Source: CAZDET01 sp964504335 (GTDB taxonomy: Bacteria; Bacteroidota; Bacteroidia; Chitinophagales; Saprospiraceae). From it: DNA of 40,684 bases. Position 1 is the stretch's first letter; each line of letters begins with the position of its first letter. Shown piece after piece: positions 1 to 7,191 of the stretch. The DNA lies in contig CAZDET010000048.1 in the NCBI GenBank assembly GCA_964504335.1, positions 1-40,684 of the forward strand. The letters are read 5' to 3'. A program made the position numbers and the translations under genes. The notes below the pieces were generated by a model, which was not told where the DNA came from, ran no database searches, and was given only the letters and a program-made list of their open reading frames with translations.

Positions 1-93
1 AGGGTGGTGAGAAAAACAAGACGGTTCATGACAGGTTATTTGGTGATTGGTTAGAGCTTAGCATTGGATGATCTGCTTCTACCGAATTCGTTT

Positions 94-303
94 TCATATT
101 GACCTCGCTTCCGGGATAAGATCAAAAACGACGGTTGAATGCATAGGAATAATGAAATGACTTGCAGGGGTAACATCGAAAAAGCCGAGATCACTGTACA
201 GGTGGAATTTAAACATACCGATCTTTCCGGCTGCCTGAATAGGCTGTTGAAGCAACTTGGATAGTTTAATTCTGCCCTGCAAAGAAATTGTGAATCGTAG
301 CAA
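94..303 (-). CDS. possible small hypothetical protein, 69 aa, orphan
   Basis: This is the only plausible reading frame in the first 443 bases, which are otherwise gene-free. The product has no signal peptide, membrane segment or motif I recognise. The interval between it and the next gene (about 304-443) is AT-rich and could hold divergent promoters. It may be a small real gene, a degraded remnant or a chance open frame. I see no Shine-Dalgarno sequence that settles it, and nothing else in bases 1-443 can be named. Confidence 0.25.
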   Translation of the reverse strand: MLRFTISLQGRIKLSKLLQQPIQAAGKIGMFKFHLYSDLGFFDVTPASHFIIPMHSTVVFDLIPEARSI

Positions 304-443
304 AACTAGCTGGAAGAAAAACCTTAGATACGATCACGAACCAAAGTTAATGCTGATTAGGCATATAGTTAGTGATATTTATCATATATTAAATTAATTT
401 TCGTCATAGGTGAAAAATCCTAACTACCCTCATTGGAAATAAT

Positions 444-1007
444 ATGAAGTTCGTACTCATCGTCGGTCCTCCTGCTGTGGGCAAAATGACGGTAGGCCAG
501 GCATTAGCCGCCATCACAGGGCTGCGGTTATTCCACAATCACCTCTCGATCGAGTTGGTCTTGCGCTTTTTCGATTTCGGCACGGTCCCATTTAGTCGGA
601 TGGATGAGCGGATTCGCTTTGCGGTTTTCGAAGAGGTAGCCAAGAGCGATCTGCCAGGCTTGATTTTTACGTTGGTATGGGATTTTGACTTTCCGGAAGA
701 TGCCGACTATGTAGATCGCATTCTGGACGTATTTCGACAATACAATCACGAAACCTATATTGTAGAGTTGAAAGCCCAACTTTCCGAGCGGCTGAAGCGC
801 AACAAGCATCCTGATCGGATAGCCGAAAAGCCCTCTAAGCGCGATGTAGACCATTCCGAAAAAACGCTACGCTATTTCGAATCCGAATACCGGATGAATT
901 CGCAGGAAGGAGAATTCCCGGACAAGCCCCGCCTGATTATCGATAATACAAAGCTGACGCCCGTGGAGGTGGCTCAACGGATCAAAGAATATATCGGGCT
1001 TGAATAG
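444..1007 (+). CDS. P-loop NTPase, small-molecule kinase-like (AAA_18/shikimate-kinase-like)
   Basis: This 187-residue soluble protein begins almost directly with a Walker A-like loop, GPPAVGKMT (residues 8-16). The loop has methionine where the usual serine or threonine follows the lysine, with threonine one residue later. That variant is a recognised feature of a family of small uncharacterised bacterial P-loop proteins whose next segment reads LFHNH, as it does here. A likely lid region rich in Arg and Lys lies around residues 120-145 (RLKRNKHPDR), typical of nucleoside/shikimate-kinase folds. The substrate is unknown. It is followed 33 bases later by a VOC protein on the same strand, and the small genes up to about 2 kb may be one transcript. 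The start is the first ATG after an AT-rich leader. Confidence 0.75.
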   Translation: MKFVLIVGPPAVGKMTVGQALAAITGLRLFHNHLSIELVLRFFDFGTVPFSRMDERIRFAVFEEVAKSDLPGLIFTLVWDFDFPEDADYVDRILDVFRQYNHETYIVELKAQLSERLKRNKHPDRIAEKPSKRDVDHSEKTLRYFESEYRMNSQEGEFPDKPRLIIDNTKLTPVEVAQRIKEYIGLE

Positions 1008-1040
1008 GCGAGGTGGAGTTGGATCGATTACTTTTACAGG

Positions 1041-1412
1041 ATGATACCCATTGCCTTCTACCGCCTCCACCATCTCCAGGTCACCATTCCCGTCGGGGAG
1101 GAGGCCGCTGCCCGGAAGTTTTACGTAGAGCTACTCGGATTAACCGAAATCGAAAAGCCGGACGACCTGAAACCCAGCGGTGGTTTCTGGGTCGAAATTG
1201 CCGACATTCAGTTGCACATCGGCGTAGAGCCGCCCACGGGAACTTCCAAGCGGCATCCCGCATTTGAAATTGGCAACTTCGACGAAGTCAAGCAACGCTT
1301 AAAAGAGGCGGGCGTTCCGTTGCGGGAGGACCATCCGATTCCCGGTTTCCATCGCTTTTCCATCTACGATCCGTTTGGCAATCGGATGGAGTTGCTGGGG
1401 GCTCGGGAATAA
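1041..1412 (+). CDS. VOC family (glyoxalase/bleomycin-resistance fold) protein
   Basis: This 123-residue protein has the single-unit layout of the VOC superfamily. The N-terminal beta strand carries the first metal-ligand region (RLHHLQVTI, about residues 8-16), followed by the helix AARKFYVELLGL. The closing strand reads FSIYDPFGNRMELLG, whose glutamate is the usual last metal ligand. Members bind a divalent metal and act as glyoxalases, dioxygenases, epimerases or antibiotic-binding proteins. The sequence does not tell which. It lies between two small P-loop proteins on the same strand and has no export signal, so it is cytoplasmic. Confidence 0.85.
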   Translation: MIPIAFYRLHHLQVTIPVGEEAAARKFYVELLGLTEIEKPDDLKPSGGFWVEIADIQLHIGVEPPTGTSKRHPAFEIGNFDEVKQRLKEAGVPLREDHPIPGFHRFSIYDPFGNRMELLGARE

Positions 1413-1485
1413 TGGAACGGCTGCGGCGGGGGCTACGTTTCGCGGAGTAGGCTTCGGTTCTCATTTTTCACCCTTCACTCTTCAC

Positions 1486-1995
1486 ATGCAACGCATTCTA
1501 ATTCTGGGTTGTAGCGCCTCCGGTAAATCGACAATAGCCAAAGCCATCCACAAGCGGACGGGCTTGCCGATCATTCACCTCGATCAACACTTTCACGGAC
1601 CCAACTGGGAAGAAATGGAGCGTTCCGCCTGGCGAGAACGAGTGCGCGAGCTCGTTGCCCAGCCACAGTGGGTCATGGATGGCAACTACCGCGGCACCCT
1701 GGATATTCGACTGCCCGCGGCGGATACGGTCATTTTTCTGGATCGATCCCGCTGGTTGTGCTTGTATCGGGCCATCTGGCGAACGATCCGTTTCTACGGC
1801 CGGCAGCGGCCCGATACCGCCGCTGGTTGTTACGATAGATTCAATTGGGCATTCCTCCAGTACATCTATCATTACAATCGCACCCGCCGGCCCAAGCTGC
1901 TACAACTACTGCAAAGCCAGCCCCCGGAGAAAGCGGTTTTCCACCTGACTTCCAACCGGGCTGCGCGATCTTTCTTAGATTCCTTACCGGCCTGA
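1486..1995 (+). CDS. P-loop kinase-like protein (adenylate-kinase/FlaR-like topology modulation protein)
   Basis: I place the start at the ATG at 1486, where the protein begins with the strand RILILGCSASGKST. That is a canonical Walker A motif at once, as in the DNA topology modulation protein FlaR and related small ATPases. The open frame continues upstream to 1375, but that extension overlaps the VOC gene, is low-complexity and has no family features. The 169-residue product contains IIHLDQHFHGPNW (substrate-binding region of this family), WVMDGNYRGTLDIRLP, and the Walker B-like strand DTVIFLDRSRW. Such proteins are poorly characterised and are probably nucleotide or nucleoside kinases of the cytoplasm. 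The membrane AraC regulator begins 39 bases downstream. Confidence 0.8.
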   Translation: MQRILILGCSASGKSTIAKAIHKRTGLPIIHLDQHFHGPNWEEMERSAWRERVRELVAQPQWVMDGNYRGTLDIRLPAADTVIFLDRSRWLCLYRAIWRTIRFYGRQRPDTAAGCYDRFNWAFLQYIYHYNRTRRPKLLQLLQSQPPEKAVFHLTSNRAARSFLDSLPA

Positions 1996-2034
1996 TTTGG
2001 TTTCTGCAAGTTGATCGTATGGTCTAAATTACCT

Positions 2035-3165
2035 ATGTTCGTGCGGTCCATGATCAGTATTCCGTTGTCTCCGGCTGTGGTTGTATTGGGGGGGCTCATT
2101 GCCCAGGGGCTGTTTGCAGCCGTGATTTTGGGAATGAGCCGCAAGAACCAACCCGCTAACCGGTTTCTCGCACTGCTATTACTGAGTTTTTCGCTCTGGC
2201 TGATCGATTCGTTTTACCGTGTGGCCGGTGTGTACGAGCAGGATCCCGACTACTATTTCCTACCCATTTTTTACTCCTTTGCGTTTGGACCCCTGCTTTA
2301 TTTCTACGTACGGGCCCTCACGGTACCCGATTTTCGGTTTCGATCGGCCTGGCTGCTTCACTTTGTGCCGGTTCTTCTGCAAGCCGGATTGTATTGGACA
2401 CTTACGTTTCAGGATTACTCGACCCGCCGGTGGTTTTGGTTCGAGATCCATCAACCGGTAACGTACTTCCTAGAGTTCGTACTTACCCTATTGCTCCTGG
2501 CCGGCTATACCCTTTTATCCATCCGGTTGCTCATTCGGTATCAGCGGTGGTTGGCCGATCAGTTCTCGGAATTTACCCGGATACGGCTTCAGTGGTTGCG
2601 GTTGATGCTGACAGCGATGGGCTTGTTGTGTGTGCTCTGGACGGTGGATGTGTACTTCTACCTGGTTGTGGAGGTTTATTACGCCCATTCGCTTTCGGAG
2701 GTCATCATGGGGCTACTGGTACTAGTCTTAGCGGTGGGCAGCCTGCGCCAGAATAGCATTGATCGAGCTGGTTTCGAGAAAGAAGAAGCTACCCGACCCG
2801 CTGCGCCGGTTCAAGTGGACGCAACCTTGCTTCGCCGCATTCGCCAACGCATGGACCGTAATAAGGATTTTCTGAATCCAACGCTTACGCTACAGGAATT
2901 TGCCGGCTCGCTCAAAGAGCCGCCCCGAACCGTCTCGGAGCACATCAACCACGGCCTTGAGATGACGTTTGTGGATTTCGTGAATGGCTACCGCATCGAG
3001 GAAGTGAAGCGCCATATCGCCGCCGGACGACTCGACCAGCATACGCTGCTTGCCATCGCGCTCGAATCGGGATTCAACTCAAAGTCGACCTTCAACCGCG
3101 TATTCAAAAAACGGGAAGGGATGAGCCCTACCGCCTTTGTGCGGTTGGTTCATTCTACGCATTGA
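2035..3165 (+). CDS. AraC family regulator with N-terminal multi-pass membrane domain
   Basis: The N-terminal two thirds contains about seven hydrophobic helices (for example VVVLGGLIAQGLFAAVILG, LALLLLSFSLWLI, FVLTLLLLAGYTLL, MGLLVLVLAVGSL). The last 100 residues or so are an AraC-type double helix-turn-helix, containing LTLQEFAGSLKEPPRTVSEHIN and ALESGFNSKSTFNRVFKKREGMSPTAF. This architecture is common in Bacteroidota and is thought to couple a membrane-sensed signal directly to DNA binding. A TTG at 2011 would extend the frame; the ATGs at 2035 and 2050 are more likely starts, and none has a convincing ribosome site. The downstream serine hydrolase begins 58 bases after the stop with a dyad in between, so it is the likeliest target. 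Confidence 0.85.
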   Translation: MFVRSMISIPLSPAVVVLGGLIAQGLFAAVILGMSRKNQPANRFLALLLLSFSLWLIDSFYRVAGVYEQDPDYYFLPIFYSFAFGPLLYFYVRALTVPDFRFRSAWLLHFVPVLLQAGLYWTLTFQDYSTRRWFWFEIHQPVTYFLEFVLTLLLLAGYTLLSIRLLIRYQRWLADQFSEFTRIRLQWLRLMLTAMGLLCVLWTVDVYFYLVVEVYYAHSLSEVIMGLLVLVLAVGSLRQNSIDRAGFEKEEATRPAAPVQVDATLLRRIRQRMDRNKDFLNPTLTLQEFAGSLKEPPRTVSEHINHGLEMTFVDFVNGYRIEEVKRHIAAGRLDQHTLLAIALESGFNSKSTFNRVFKKREGMSPTAFVRLVHSTH

Positions 3166-3166
3166 G

Positions 3167-3192
3167 GCGTTTCAATACGCGAATTGATACGC
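3167..3192. promoter_or_regulatory. 26-bp near-palindrome between AraC gene and serine hydrolase
   Basis: The arms GCGTTTCAATACGC and GCGAATTGATACGC overlap at the centre, and the 26-bp string matches its own reverse complement at 22 positions. It starts one base after the AraC stop codon and ends 31 bases before the hydrolase ATG. It has no T-run, so it is a better operator candidate than a terminator. Binding by the upstream AraC protein is inference. Confidence 0.35.
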
Positions 3193-3211
3193 AGGGAAGG
3201 CGCTACCGCTG

Positions 3212-3219
3212 CATCTTTG
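3212..3219 (+). promoter_or_regulatory. candidate Bacteroidota -7 element (CATCTTTG)
   Basis: The octamer CATCTTTG resembles the Bacteroidota housekeeping -7 element TAnnTTTG. It lies 4 bases before the hydrolase ATG, a spacing often seen for short or absent leaders in this phylum. A correctly spaced TTG -33 element is not evident, so this is only suggestive. Confidence 0.25.
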
Positions 3220-3223
3220 GGAC

Positions 3224-4318
3224 ATGAAAACAACACTAGCTTATTTATCATTGGCCCTCCTGCTGAGTACGGGGGGCTACCCGAATCGGGGTTTTGCACA
3301 AAGTGCCACCCCCATTGATACTACAGAAATTGGTCGACTCGTGCGCCACCACGTAGCAGAGAACCAATTCAGTGGTACGGTGCTGATAGCCGATCAGGGC
3401 CAGCCGGTATACCGTGCCGCCTTTGGTTACGGATATCGGGCTGCCAACGACACCCTCCGCCCGGACTACCACTTCAGTATTGCGTCGGTGACGAAGCTCT
3501 TCACGGCAATTGCCGTACTGCAACAAGTCGAAGCGGGCACCCTTAGCCTGGAGGATAACCTCGACGAGCTACTGCCAGAACTGGCAATTCCCAATGCAGA
3601 CCGCATTACCGTTCACCACTTATTGCTCCATTTATCGGGCTTGCCAAATGAACCGGACCGCCTGTACCTGCACCGACGTACCCCCACCGAAATGGTCGTA
3701 GAGAGCTTGAAAAACCGGGTAAAGGGAACGTTCGGTAGCTTTAATTACAACAATGTAGACTACTTCCTGCTCGGGCTGATCATCGAACGCAAATCCGACA
3801 CTCCTTGGGCAGATTACGTCAAAAATCGCTTATTGGAGCCCCTCGGGATGACCCAAACCGGCTTTCTCGCATACGGAGACTACCCGGATGATTTTGCCTA
3901 TACCTATTCGGTCAGCAAAAGCGGAAAGTGGAAGCAAGATCCTTTCTGGTACATTGAAAACTTTTACGCAGGCGGCTGTATGTATTCCACTGCCGGGGAT
4001 CTGCTGAAGTTGGATCAGGCGCTTTACTCCAATGCCTTGTTGAATGAGGAAAGCCGGGCATTGCTGGCAGTTTCGTATCCCGAACACAGTTATGCGGGCT
4101 ACAGTGTCTGGAATTACCGCTATCCCTTTATCGAATCGCAGCCCCTCATCATGGAGCGGCGCGGAGGCATTCTGGGGGCCAACGTGGTGCTGGTGCGTCT
4201 GCCGGAATTAAACCGAACCATCATCATTCTGAGTAATAACGACCGTTTCAATCCGGATTCCTTCGGCGATCCATCCAATCTGCGGGAAGGGCTGATTCGG
4301 TTGGTAGGGAGGAAGTAG
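3224..4318 (+). CDS. secreted serine hydrolase, beta-lactamase (class C/AmpC-like, Beta-lactamase 2) family
   Basis: The 364-residue product begins with a Sec signal peptide (hydrophobic LAYLSLALLLS, probable cleavage after GFAQ, residue 26). The catalytic S-x-x-K tetrad is S88-V-T-K91 in the segment FSIASVTKLFTA. The second conserved element Y-x-N is Y175-N-N177 in FNYNNVDYF, and an RRGG segment near residue 310 stands where the KTG/HTG motif is expected. These fit the class C beta-lactamase/D-aminopeptidase/esterase family. Without biochemistry the substrate (a peptide, ester or beta-lactam) cannot be told. Most Bacteroidota members are not antibiotic-resistance enzymes. It is likely periplasmic and controlled by the adjacent AraC protein. 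Confidence 0.88.
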   Translation: MKTTLAYLSLALLLSTGGYPNRGFAQSATPIDTTEIGRLVRHHVAENQFSGTVLIADQGQPVYRAAFGYGYRAANDTLRPDYHFSIASVTKLFTAIAVLQQVEAGTLSLEDNLDELLPELAIPNADRITVHHLLLHLSGLPNEPDRLYLHRRTPTEMVVESLKNRVKGTFGSFNYNNVDYFLLGLIIERKSDTPWADYVKNRLLEPLGMTQTGFLAYGDYPDDFAYTYSVSKSGKWKQDPFWYIENFYAGGCMYSTAGDLLKLDQALYSNALLNEESRALLAVSYPEHSYAGYSVWNYRYPFIESQPLIMERRGGILGANVVLVRLPELNRTIIILSNNDRFNPDSFGDPSNLREGLIRLVGRK

Positions 4319-4503
4319 TGTGGGTGTGGGTGTGAATCTACCTATTCCGTCGGGGGCTCGACGAATGATTGGTACAGCCAGTTAAATGCTCTGATTGACC
4401 CGATGGCGAGTGGCCAAAATCGTTGTTTATCAGGTAGATCCTGGCTATGTTCGTGCAACCCAGTGCGGAACTTTCGATCATTACCGGCAAAAACCACTAA
4501 TTA

Positions 4504-5760
4504 ATGAAAACTCGTCACACGCCCCTTTTGATATTCGCTTGTTTGATCACGTTGAATGCATTTGCTCAAACCAATTACTCGGATGACCCGCTCGACGCCC
4601 AGTTTGTAACGACCGACGTGGATCGCTTCTGGGCGGCCTACGACCAGTTGGACGATAGCGATGCGAATCCCTTCGAGGCTTATCTGGAGGAAGGTTCTCC
4701 CGGCCTGAAAGGATTCATTCAATATCGCATCGAAAGTGCGGAAGCGCTCCTGCAGATGGTCAATAGCCGGCGCGCCGATTACGAGAAATCACGCAACGTA
4801 CTCGACACGCTCGATACGCAAGTGAAGCGGATTCGGGCGATTTACTCAGCGATGAAGTACTGGTACCCCGATGCTACTTTTCCTCCGGTGTATTTTGTGG
4901 TAGGGAGGTTTAATTCCGGCGGCACCGTCTCCGAAAAAGGCATTTTATTAGGTACGGAGATGCTCGACGGCCTCAGCGGCCTTCCCGGATTGGTCGCCCA
5001 CGAGTTGATCCATTTTCAGCAAACTTTTGTAGAGGAAGACAATACGCTCCTGCGCCAGTCTTTGGTAGAGGGGGGAGCCGATTTCATCGGGGAGCTCATC
5101 TCGGGTACGCACATCAATGAAACAGCCTTTACCTACGGCGAGGCCCACGAAGAACAGCTAGGCCTGGAATTCGCCCTGAAAATGGGGGAAACCAGTTACG
5201 AAGACTGGATGTACGGCACCTCCGGAAAAGACGACCGGCCTAACGACCTCGGCTACTGGATGGGATACAAGATTGCTGCGGCTTATTTCGAAAACACATC
5301 GGATAAGCACCAGGCGATCCGCGACCTCCTTGCTATGGAAGACCCTCAGGCCATCTTGAAGAAAAGTGGTTATCTCGATTCGGCAATTGCCGCTGTAGCT
5401 GAGATGTCGGATGAGGAAAAACTGAAATTCACGCAGAAGTATTCTCCCGAAACTTATCCCATCACTATTCGCGTAGAAGTGCCGAACGAAGAAGATGTGG
5501 TGTACATCACTGGCAACCAGCCGTCACTGGGCGAGTGGAATCCCGCCGGTGTCGAAATGAAAAAGATCAGCCCCAATGCACGCGAAATCCAATTGGAGCT
5601 GCACTTACCCGCCAGCTTCAAATTTACGCGCGGCGAATGGACCAAAGAGGCCCTGATGGAGGGGGTGTCCGGATTGCCTAATTTGCGATTGGAAGCGGTG
5701 CCGGAAGGAGTAGCCTCTTACCGGATTGAAAAATGGAAGGATCAAGCCACTGGCCAATAA
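4504..5760 (+). CDS. secreted zinc metallopeptidase (HExxH, DUF2268-like) with C-terminal CBM20-like domain
   Basis: A signal peptide (residues 1-21, ending AFAQ) precedes a peptidase region with H166-E-L-I-H170 in GLVAHELIHFQQT. This is a gluzincin-type HExxH site; E189 in SLVEGGADFIGE is a plausible third zinc ligand. This pattern resembles the DUF2268 predicted Zn-peptidases of Bacteroidota. From about residue 318 the last 100 residues form a separate beta-rich module. It contains VVYITGNQPSLGEWNP, the hallmark opening of family 20 carbohydrate-binding (starch-binding-like) domains, so a glycan or glycoconjugate target is possible. It is preceded by 185 bases with no evident gene and convergently abuts the efflux operon terminator. 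Confidence 0.8.
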   Translation: MKTRHTPLLIFACLITLNAFAQTNYSDDPLDAQFVTTDVDRFWAAYDQLDDSDANPFEAYLEEGSPGLKGFIQYRIESAEALLQMVNSRRADYEKSRNVLDTLDTQVKRIRAIYSAMKYWYPDATFPPVYFVVGRFNSGGTVSEKGILLGTEMLDGLSGLPGLVAHELIHFQQTFVEEDNTLLRQSLVEGGADFIGELISGTHINETAFTYGEAHEEQLGLEFALKMGETSYEDWMYGTSGKDDRPNDLGYWMGYKIAAAYFENTSDKHQAIRDLLAMEDPQAILKKSGYLDSAIAAVAEMSDEEKLKFTQKYSPETYPITIRVEVPNEEDVVYITGNQPSLGEWNPAGVEMKKISPNAREIQLELHLPASFKFTRGEWTKEALMEGVSGLPNLRLEAVPEGVASYRIEKWKDQATGQ

Positions 5761-5798
5761 AAAGGCACGCCCGCCGGTGGAGAACCAAGCGGGCATGC
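5759..5798 (-). terminator. rho-independent terminator of the efflux operon
   Basis: Read on the - strand, a 10-bp stem (GCATGCCCGC with GCGGGCGTGC, one G-U pair) encloses a 14-base loop and is followed by CTTTTTATT. On the + strand the same stem has a C-A mismatch and no T-run, so it is oriented to end the TolC gene transcript, whose stop is at 5817. Confidence 0.75.
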
Positions 5799-5816
5799 GT
5801 CAAGTATTGGATGCGG

Positions 5817-7154
5817 TTATTCGTTGACCAGCTGACCGGAAAGTAGGTAGAGTGCTACTTCTGCCTGCTTGATGGTGTACAGATAATTGTTGATTCGATT
5901 TTTGGCGGCGTTTAGGTTCAATTGAGCGGTGCGCAGGTCGGTGTTGGTGGCTAATCCCACCTGGTATTGATTTTGGATATTTTCATAATTGCGCTCGAAG
6001 GAGCGGAGGTTACTTTGCTCGATGCGCAATTGCTCCAGATTATTTCGGTAAACGGCGAAGGCATTACGGAGCTGTTTGATCAGGTCTTCTTCCAGATCGG
6101 ATCGTTCCAATCGGCGTTGCTGCGTGGCAAGTACGGCGCTCTGTTTGCGGATGCGGCGAGCACCGCCATCTACCAGTGGATACTGAAACCGCAGGCCGAC
6201 ATTCGGGCCCAGCACCCGGTTAGTTTGCAGAAAGCTCGCATTATCCCGAATGTAGGTGTAGTTGATGTTGGCGTAGCCACTCAGCGTTGGCTTAAAGGCC
6301 GCATCGGCGATTTGAAGGTCGAGTTCTGCCAGTTGGATGTTGCGCTCGCTCAGTTGTAAACTGGTGTTGCGTGCCTGTAAACTGCGTTCCAGATCGGTCA
6401 GATTGAGTCCGGTATCGATCGTCAGGGTGGTGTCGACCTTAAATTCGGCATCGGCGTTGCGCCCCATCAGGCGGTTTAAATCCCGCCTTAAGTTTTCGTA
6501 ATTCAGTAGCTGATTGCGGAGCGTTGCACTATCGGTTTTCAGGTCTACCTCGATTTGCAGTTCCTGCAAACTGCCACTGGTGCCGTATTCCGCATCCTGC
6601 CGTGCGCGTTCGAGTCGATTTTGGCTGAGGGCGATATTTTGGTCCGTAATGCCGAGCAGGGACTGTAGTCGAGCCATTTCGAGATAGGTATTGCTTACCG
6701 CCGATATGATCTGCTCGGCTACCGCCTGTACCTGCAAACGCGTTGCCTCGCTGGCGGTGCCCAGTTGCTCCAGCCGGTATTTACTGGCTTTTCCATCGAG
6801 GAGTAGTAAATTGAGTTCGGGGCCTACGGCAATGGTATTAATTACACCATCTAACTCGTTCGTATTACCGCTCTCGCCGGGGCCAAAGGGGAGGGTTTCG
6901 AAAGCCGCATCCCGGTATCCGAATTCATAGGTGGCATTGAAATCAATGACCGGTTTGCGACCCACGACAGCCGGATCGACCTGCAAATCGGCGATTTGGG
7001 CGTCGTACTTCCGAATTTTGATTTGATAATTATTAGCCAGGGCAGTTTCTACAGCTACCTCCAAGCTAAGTACTTCCTGCGACCAGCCGGAGACCCCTGC
7101 CAGCATCAGGCATCCCAGCAGGCCGCTATATTTTAGTTGGATCATATTCGACAC
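5817..7154 (-). CDS. TolC family outer membrane efflux channel
   Basis: The 445-residue product has a signal peptide (residues 1-25, ending SGWSQ) and two repeats of long amphipathic, Gln/Asn-rich coiled-coil helices with short beta segments. This is the pattern of outer membrane efflux proteins: SLEVAVETALANNYQI near the start, then the duplicated form LERSLQARNTSLQLSERNIQLAELDLQIADAAFKP, and RNNLEQLRIEQSNLRSFERNYENIQNQYQVGLATNTDLRTAQLNLN near the end. It would trimerise into the outer membrane exit duct for the RND pump encoded 37 bases upstream. It is the last gene of the adaptor-pump-channel operon. Confidence 0.93.
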   Translation of the reverse strand: MSNMIQLKYSGLLGCLMLAGVSGWSQEVLSLEVAVETALANNYQIKIRKYDAQIADLQVDPAVVGRKPVIDFNATYEFGYRDAAFETLPFGPGESGNTNELDGVINTIAVGPELNLLLLDGKASKYRLEQLGTASEATRLQVQAVAEQIISAVSNTYLEMARLQSLLGITDQNIALSQNRLERARQDAEYGTSGSLQELQIEVDLKTDSATLRNQLLNYENLRRDLNRLMGRNADAEFKVDTTLTIDTGLNLTDLERSLQARNTSLQLSERNIQLAELDLQIADAAFKPTLSGYANINYTYIRDNASFLQTNRVLGPNVGLRFQYPLVDGGARRIRKQSAVLATQQRRLERSDLEEDLIKQLRNAFAVYRNNLEQLRIEQSNLRSFERNYENIQNQYQVGLATNTDLRTAQLNLNAAKNRINNYLYTIKQAEVALYLLSGQLVNE

Positions 7155-7191
7155 TTAGTTTTTAGTTTGAGGTTCAAGCCTCAACCTCCAT

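Noticed and set aside
1375..1485. N-terminal extension of the second P-loop protein
   Set aside because: It overlaps the VOC gene, is low-complexity, and the family normally begins immediately before the Walker A strand.
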